Assembly: GCF_003330765.1 (NCBI RefSeq)
Contig: NZ_CP024904.1
Location: 1 to 64,000 of the forward strand
Length of the DNA stretch: 64,000 nt
Reading direction: 5' to 3'
DNA from: Burkholderia pyrrocinia
Lineage (GTDB): Bacteria; Pseudomonadota; Gammaproteobacteria; Burkholderiales; Burkholderiaceae
The notes under the pieces are model-generated. The model was not told the DNA's origin and searched no databases. It saw nothing but the letters and a program-made list of their open reading frames with translations. This document shows, piece by piece, positions 57,837 to 64,000 of this stretch; position 1 is the stretch's first letter, and the number at the start of each line of letters is the position of its first letter. A program made the position numbers and the translations under genes.

Positions 57837-58904
57837 TCAGAACATGTGGTGGATCCCGACGTTTGCACCGACGGTCGTGCCCGTCACCGCGTAGAGCGCG
57901 TTGTTGATCCCGAGCCCGGTGTTCATCGCGCCGTGGTTGTTGACCATTGCGACCTGCGCGTACAGCGCGGTGGCTTTCGACAGGCTGTAGCTCGTGCCGA
58001 CGGCCGCGAGCAGCGAGTGATTGGCCGTGTCGTTGCGATCGCTCGTGAACCAGACGCCGCCGTTCACGTCGACGGCCGGCGTCGCCTGGTAGTCGAGGCC
58101 GCCGCCGTAGACGTTGTTGCTGAACGATCCGCCGACCTTGTAGCTCGCGAACGATGCCTTCGCGGTCACGGGGCCGAACCGGTACGCGGCGCCGATCGTG
58201 CGCCCGACGAACGCGACGGTGCTCGGGACCGGTGTCGGGGTAGTGCCGTCGTTGCCGTCGTAGAACGCGGCGTCGATCATGAAGCCGCCATGCTCGTATT
58301 TGAGGCTCGCCGAGTACTGGCGCCCGGCCTGGAAGTCGCCGGCCTTGCCGCCGAACGCGAACATCGCGCTGCCGGTGAGGCCGGCGATCGTCGGGCTCGT
58401 ATACGACACGGCGTTCGCGTTGAACAGGCCCGTGACGAGCACGTTGTCGACGTAGTTGATCAGCCCGCTGCCGAAGTGCGAGAAGCTGCGCGGATCCGAA
58501 TCGAAGATCGCGAGCAGGAACGGCGAATATTGCAGGCCGGCCTTGACCGTGCCGAATCCCCCGTCGAGGCCGACCCATGCCTGGCGGCCGAAGAAATTGC
58601 CGTTCGAATGATTGAACGCGCCGTTGGTGACGGCGAAGCCGCTTTCGAGCTGGAATTTCGCCTTGAGGCCGCCGCCGAGATCCTCGGTGCCGGTCATCCC
58701 GAACGTCGTCGGCGTCATGCCGGTGTCGGTCATCGCGAACTGATGGCCCGCATTCCCGCCGGTGGCGGAGTCGAGCGTCTTGCTCGTATACAGCAACGCG
58801 GCGTCGAGGTTGCCGTACAGCGTCACGCTGCTCTGCGCGAAACCGCTGGTGCTGGCCATCGCGCCTGCCAGCGCGGCGCAACCGATCAGGGTGCTGCTTT
58901 TCAT
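57837..58904 (-). CDS. Gram-negative porin (Burkholderia OmpC-type)
   Basis: A 355-residue general porin. The signal peptide (STLIGCAALAGAMASTSGFAQ) precedes SSVTLYGNLDAALLYTS, the start typical of Burkholderia porins, and the sequence ends in a phenylalanine (HHMF), needed for barrel assembly. The loop-3 region around FGRQAWVGLDGGFGTVKAGLQ is conserved. It allows diffusion of small molecules across the outer membrane. It is a monocistronic gene with a good terminator. Confidence 0.93.
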   Translation of the reverse strand: MKSSTLIGCAALAGAMASTSGFAQSSVTLYGNLDAALLYTSKTLDSATGGNAGHQFAMTDTGMTPTTFGMTGTEDLGGGLKAKFQLESGFAVTNGAFNHSNGNFFGRQAWVGLDGGFGTVKAGLQYSPFLLAIFDSDPRSFSHFGSGLINYVDNVLVTGLFNANAVSYTSPTIAGLTGSAMFAFGGKAGDFQAGRQYSASLKYEHGGFMIDAAFYDGNDGTTPTPVPSTVAFVGRTIGAAYRFGPVTAKASFASYKVGGSFSNNVYGGGLDYQATPAVDVNGGVWFTSDRNDTANHSLLAAVGTSYSLSKATALYAQVAMVNNHGAMNTGLGINNALYAVTGTTVGANVGIHHMF

Positions 58905-59106
58905 TGAGTGTCTCCAGTGTTGTTGTACGTCCATGCATCGAACAGGGGATGCGACGGAAGCCGGCCAAGCGGTGTCCGTCGCGCAAGCCGTGCAGGCGGG
59001 GTGGGGCGCGGCGGGACGCACGTCCGCGGTCGGGTGTCGACCGCGCGTGACGCGTTCGCGGCGGGGATGGGCGCCGGGACGCGCGTGCGTCGAAGGTGTC
59101 GGGAGG

Positions 59107-59124
59107 GGCCGGTCGCTGCCGGCC
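59107..59124 (-). terminator. possible terminator of the acetyl-CoA synthetase gene
   Basis: Arms GGCCGG and CCGGCC with a 6-base loop, 8 bases after the stop. There is no T-run. Confidence 0.35.
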
Positions 59125-59131
59125 GCGTCAG

Positions 59132-61126
<1,995 letters not shown>

Positions 61127-61364
61127 GGAAATCGTAGGGTGTGGCCTGCCTGTCGAAACGCAACTTGCATGCCAGTCGCGAGCCGGCGCGCGGGCATCGG
61201 CGTGCATGCGGCGCCGGCAGTGCGGCGGCGTCTTTCGCGTCATGCGATACGTACTGCGAAGCATTGTCGATGGTGCGCCCGGTGCGCCGAAATGCAGCAG
61301 CGGGTGTTGCAGGCGACAACACGGCGAACGGTGCAGCGCGCACGCCGTGCCGACGCGGCCCGTG

Positions 61365-63215
61365 CTACGCGATGAACGACCGGAGGGCGCCGTGCGCGTC
61401 GGACGCGCGCAGCCGCGCGAGCGCCGAGGCCTCGAGCTGCCGCACGCGTTCGGCGGACAGATTCAACTGGCGGCCGATATCGCGCAGCGAGCATCCTTCG
61501 CCCGTGCGAATTCCGTAGCGCAGCCGCAGGATCATCGCCTCGCGCGGCGGCAGCCGGTCGATCGCAGTGGCGATTGCATCGCGCAACTGCGCGGCGCCGG
61601 CGGCGTCGTCGGGCGAGGGTGTCGCGGTATCGGGCACGACATCGGCGAATGTCATGTCGCCGTCCGGCGACACGGGCAGGTCCGCGGAGATCGGCTCCTT
61701 CACGATCGCCATCAGGTCGCGGACCTTTTCGACCGGCTCGCCCATGTGCGCCGCCAGTTCTCCCGGCGTCGCGGCCGTACCCGATCGCTGCCGATGGTCG
61801 CGCCCGATCCGCGTCAGCTTGTTGAGCGCGTCGACCGTATGCGTCGGCACGCGGATCGTGCGTCCGAGGTCGGCGAGCGCATGCGTGATCGCCTGCCGTA
61901 TCCACCAGGTCGCGTAAGTCGAAAACCGGAAGCCGCGCCGGTGGTCGTAGCGCTCGACGGCTTTCAGCAGGCCGATATTGCCTTCCTGGATCAGGTCCGC
62001 GAACGGCAGGCCGCGATCGGGATAGCGCTTCGCGATCGATACGACGAGCCGGAGGTTCGCGTTGAAGAGTCCCGTCCTCGCCGGCTGCATCGCGCGTTCG
62101 ATCGCACCGAGGCGCGCATCGAGCAACGCGGTAGCGTCGGGCGGCAGATCCTGCGCAAATGCACCGCGCACGACCGCCTCGCGCGCATCGACGAGCGCCG
62201 CCGCGCGCCGGGTCAACGCCGGCTCGCAGCCCGGATGCGCGGCAATGCACGACGCGAGCCAGCCGGCGTGGTCGTCGTCGGCGGCATGCGCGGATGACGG
62301 CGGGACGCCCGCGTCGGCCAGCATGCGCTCGAGCCGGCTCCGCAGTTCGCGATGCCGGCGTGCGCGGCCGCGCAAAGGCGCGCTCATCCGCTCGACCGCG
62401 CGCGCGGACAGGCGCAGCGTGCCGAGCAACGCGGCGGCGTCGCGTACGTATGCACGATACGCGGAAGAGGTGGTGCCGCCGGACGTCAGCGCCTCACGCA
62501 TGCCATTCGCGAGCGCGTCGATGCGTGCCAGCCGCGCCAGCACCGCGTTGCGCCAGGCCGAATCCTCCGGCGGCGTGTCGTCGTCGCGTGCGGGCGCGAC
62601 GACGGCCGGCGAGACACCCGTGCTCGGGCTCGCGGCAGGTGCATCCTCACGCGGACCATCGGCCAGAAAGATCACATAGGTGGATGCGGCCGTCCGGCAT
62701 TCGGCGATCTCGCCGCGTATCGACACCAGCGCACCGAGCGCGTCCGGATCGCCGCACAGCACCGCGACCGATGCCGCGCGGCCGCGCTCGATACGCTGCG
62801 CGTGCGCGAATTCCTCGTCGCGCGTGAGGAGCGGCGTCGTGCCCATCTCGCGCAGATACAGCCGAACCGGATCGGTCGTGCGCGGTGCGAGCAGGTCGGC
62901 CGCGACGAGTGCGCCGGCGCCTTCGGCCCATGCGCGCGCGTGTAGCGCGGGCCGGAAGTAGCGGTCGAGCGTCCAGCTGGTCGCCGTGTCGGCGCCGTCG
63001 CACACCGCGATGCCGAGTTCACCGAGTACCGCGGCCGTCGCATCGATCCCGCTTTCGTTCGCATCGTCGTCGGGCAGCGCATCGATGATGTCGGCGCGCG
63101 TGACGAAGCCGCGTGACAGGCCGGTCGCGATCAGCGCATGGAGACGGGCGACGGCTTGCGGCGGCAAGCCGTCATCGATGCCGGCCACGAGTGCCGGCGC
63201 GCGCAGCGTCGGCAT
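61365..63215 (-). CDS. RpoD-like sigma-70 factor (group 2 type)
   Basis: A 616-residue sigma factor. A region 1.1-like start ([30 protein letters not shown]), region 1.2 ([28 protein letters not shown]), a long Ala-rich non-conserved region (about 180-400), region 2 ([38 protein letters not shown]), and regions 3-4 with the helix-turn-helix [28 protein letters not shown] at the end. It selects promoters for RNA polymerase. Start 63215 (MPTLRAPA) follows a GGCGGG. It lies 16 bases after the HiPIP gene, so the two form an operon. RpoD itself is expected elsewhere in the genome. Confidence 0.88.
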   Translation of the reverse strand: MPTLRAPALVAGIDDGLPPQAVARLHALIATGLSRGFVTRADIIDALPDDDANESGIDATAAVLGELGIAVCDGADTATSWTLDRYFRPALHARAWAEGAGALVAADLLAPRTTDPVRLYLREMGTTPLLTRDEEFAHAQRIERGRAASVAVLCGDPDALGALVSIRGEIAECRTAASTYVIFLADGPREDAPAASPSTGVSPAVVAPARDDDTPPEDSAWRNAVLARLARIDALANGMREALTSGGTTSSAYRAYVRDAAALLGTLRLSARAVERMSAPLRGRARRHRELRSRLERMLADAGVPPSSAHAADDDHAGWLASCIAAHPGCEPALTRRAAALVDAREAVVRGAFAQDLPPDATALLDARLGAIERAMQPARTGLFNANLRLVVSIAKRYPDRGLPFADLIQEGNIGLLKAVERYDHRRGFRFSTYATWWIRQAITHALADLGRTIRVPTHTVDALNKLTRIGRDHRQRSGTAATPGELAAHMGEPVEKVRDLMAIVKEPISADLPVSPDGDMTFADVVPDTATPSPDDAAGAAQLRDAIATAIDRLPPREAMILRLRYGIRTGEGCSLRDIGRQLNLSAERVRQLEASALARLRASDAHGALRSFIA

Positions 63216-63231
63216 CCCGCCGCGCGATGCG

Positions 63232-63549
63232 TCACGCGCGCCTGGCATACACGTTGCACCAGCCGTCCGCCGCGACCGACTTGCCGCCGAACATCGGGCA
63301 CGTGCCGACGGCATCCGATGCGTCCGCCTTGTAGAAGCGGCAATTCGCGCAGCGTTCGCCCGACTGGTATTTCGGGAACTTCGCCGTATCGACGGTCGAT
63401 GCGCGGGCGCGATAGCCGAGCGTTTTGGCCGCGGCGTCGTTCTCGTCGACGAGCGGCGGCGCCGCAAGTGCGCGGTGTGTCGCGGCGAGCGCCGCGCACA
63501 GTCCGATGGTGTTGACGATGAAGGTTCTACGGGTGGTCGGGTGGGTCAC
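63232..63549 (-). CDS. high-potential iron-sulfur protein (HiPIP)
   Basis: A 105-residue protein with a twin-arginine-like signal ([25 protein letters not shown]). The four cluster cysteines lie in the C-x2-C-xn-C-xn-C order ([27 protein letters not shown]). It carries electrons in the periplasm. The start is GTG at 63549. It lies between a c-type cytochrome gene and the sigma-factor gene on the same strand. Confidence 0.88.
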   Translation of the reverse strand: MTHPTTRRTFIVNTIGLCAALAATHRALAAPPLVDENDAAAKTLGYRARASTVDTAKFPKYQSGERCANCRFYKADASDAVGTCPMFGGKSVAADGWCNVYARRA

Positions 63550-63622
63550 GGTCGTTTCCTCGTGAAGATGAAATCGTGGGAAGGGCGCGGCCCGATGCGC
63601 GTGCCCGGGCCGCGTGCCGGCT

Positions 63623-64000
63623 TCACTGGCTGGCGTCCTTGTGCGCGGCGGGGCCGGCGACGAGCGGCGCGTTCGACGCGCGCGCCGCATCGGCCGTGAG
63701 CTTGCCGTTGCCCGCGACATAGCCGTTCGACGCGAGCAAGAAGGCCATCAGGTCGGCATAGTCGTCGTCCTTCAGCTTACCGGGCTGGTCCGCCGGCATG
63801 TTGCTGGCCATGTAGCCGAACACGCCGCCGATCGTCAGGTGCGAATGCGACAGCGGCGCGAACGACGGACCGCTCAGCGCGGGCGCCGTGTTGCCTTCGA
63901 GGTCGGCGCCGTGGCACTTCGCGCACGAATTGACGTAGAGCGTCTTGCCGTGCGCGGCCTGCGCGGCGTCGAACGCCGGGGCGGCATCGCCGGTGCTCGC
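63623..64000 (-). CDS. c-type cytochrome, 5' end outside the window
   Basis: 125 residues of the C-terminal part are seen. CAKCH (in NSCAKCHGADLEG) is the haem-binding motif, and the distal methionine may be in GYMASNMPADQPG. The reading frame reaches the last base of the window, so the start is outside. It precedes the HiPIP gene and is probably part of a periplasmic electron-transfer operon. Confidence 0.88.
   Translation of the reverse strand, partial: ASTGDAAPAFDAAQAAHGKTLYVNSCAKCHGADLEGNTAPALSGPSFAPLSHSHLTIGGVFGYMASNMPADQPGKLKDDDYADLMAFLLASNGYVAGNGKLTADAARASNAPLVAGPAAHKDASQ

Overview
The window looks like a stretch of an accessory replicon of a Burkholderia species, probably the B. cepacia complex. 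The basis is high GC with GC-rich third positions, the protein families present (Burkholderia-type porin, short H-NS-family protein, many LysR regulators each beside a small enzyme gene, paired Ohr proteins), and the lack of rRNA, tRNA or core housekeeping clusters. Species and replicon are inference. No prophage, CRISPR array or intact insertion sequence was seen.

0-21 kb is a run of small regulator-plus-enzyme pairs. These are a LysR gene; a quinone oxidoreductase and SDR gene facing an HxlR regulator; a VOC protein; a chemoreceptor; a DUF3224 protein; an HD hydrolase; an epimerase/DoxX-like operon facing a TetR gene with two palindromic operators; a WYL regulator facing a GST and saccharopine-dehydrogenase-like pair; LysR/azoR; and LysE/LysR. 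They are followed by an H-NS-family gene, a RidA gene, a cupin/AhpD-like operon and an Ohr gene.

21-27.5 kb holds a tripartite efflux operon (outer-membrane lipoprotein, HlyD/EmrA, DHA2/EmrB). It is preceded, in one uninterrupted frame, by an LRAT-domain sequence. Downstream is a decayed ridA-like pseudogene beside a possible transposase remnant.

27.5-41 kb holds a DedA-rhodanese fusion, an acetoacetate decarboxylase/3-hydroxybutyrate dehydrogenase/patatin operon, a low-GC bestrophin gene, an NDH-2-like flavoprotein, a second Ohr gene, a MocR regulator facing an NmrA-like SDR gene, a LysR gene, an ankyrin-repeat protein and a small hypothetical.

41-50 kb is a pectin or uronate module. A secreted GH28 polygalacturonase faces a TRAP transporter (dctPQM) followed by a periplasmic lactonase, then a chemoreceptor with a good sigma-28 promoter. 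A 5'-truncated hisC abuts the polygalacturonase terminator.

50-64 kb holds an alpha/beta hydrolase, an MHS-family transporter, a mipA-response regulator-(receiver fragment)-histidine kinase operon with 11-bp-period repeats upstream of mipA, a COG4705-like membrane protein, a porin, an acetyl-CoA synthetase, and a leftward cluster of a c-type cytochrome (cut by the window edge), a HiPIP and a second RpoD-like sigma factor.

No clearly unprecedented multi-gene system was found. The best candidates for follow-up are the LRAT-efflux frame fusion, the sigma factor behind redox proteins, and the proposed operators of the mipA and TetR loci.
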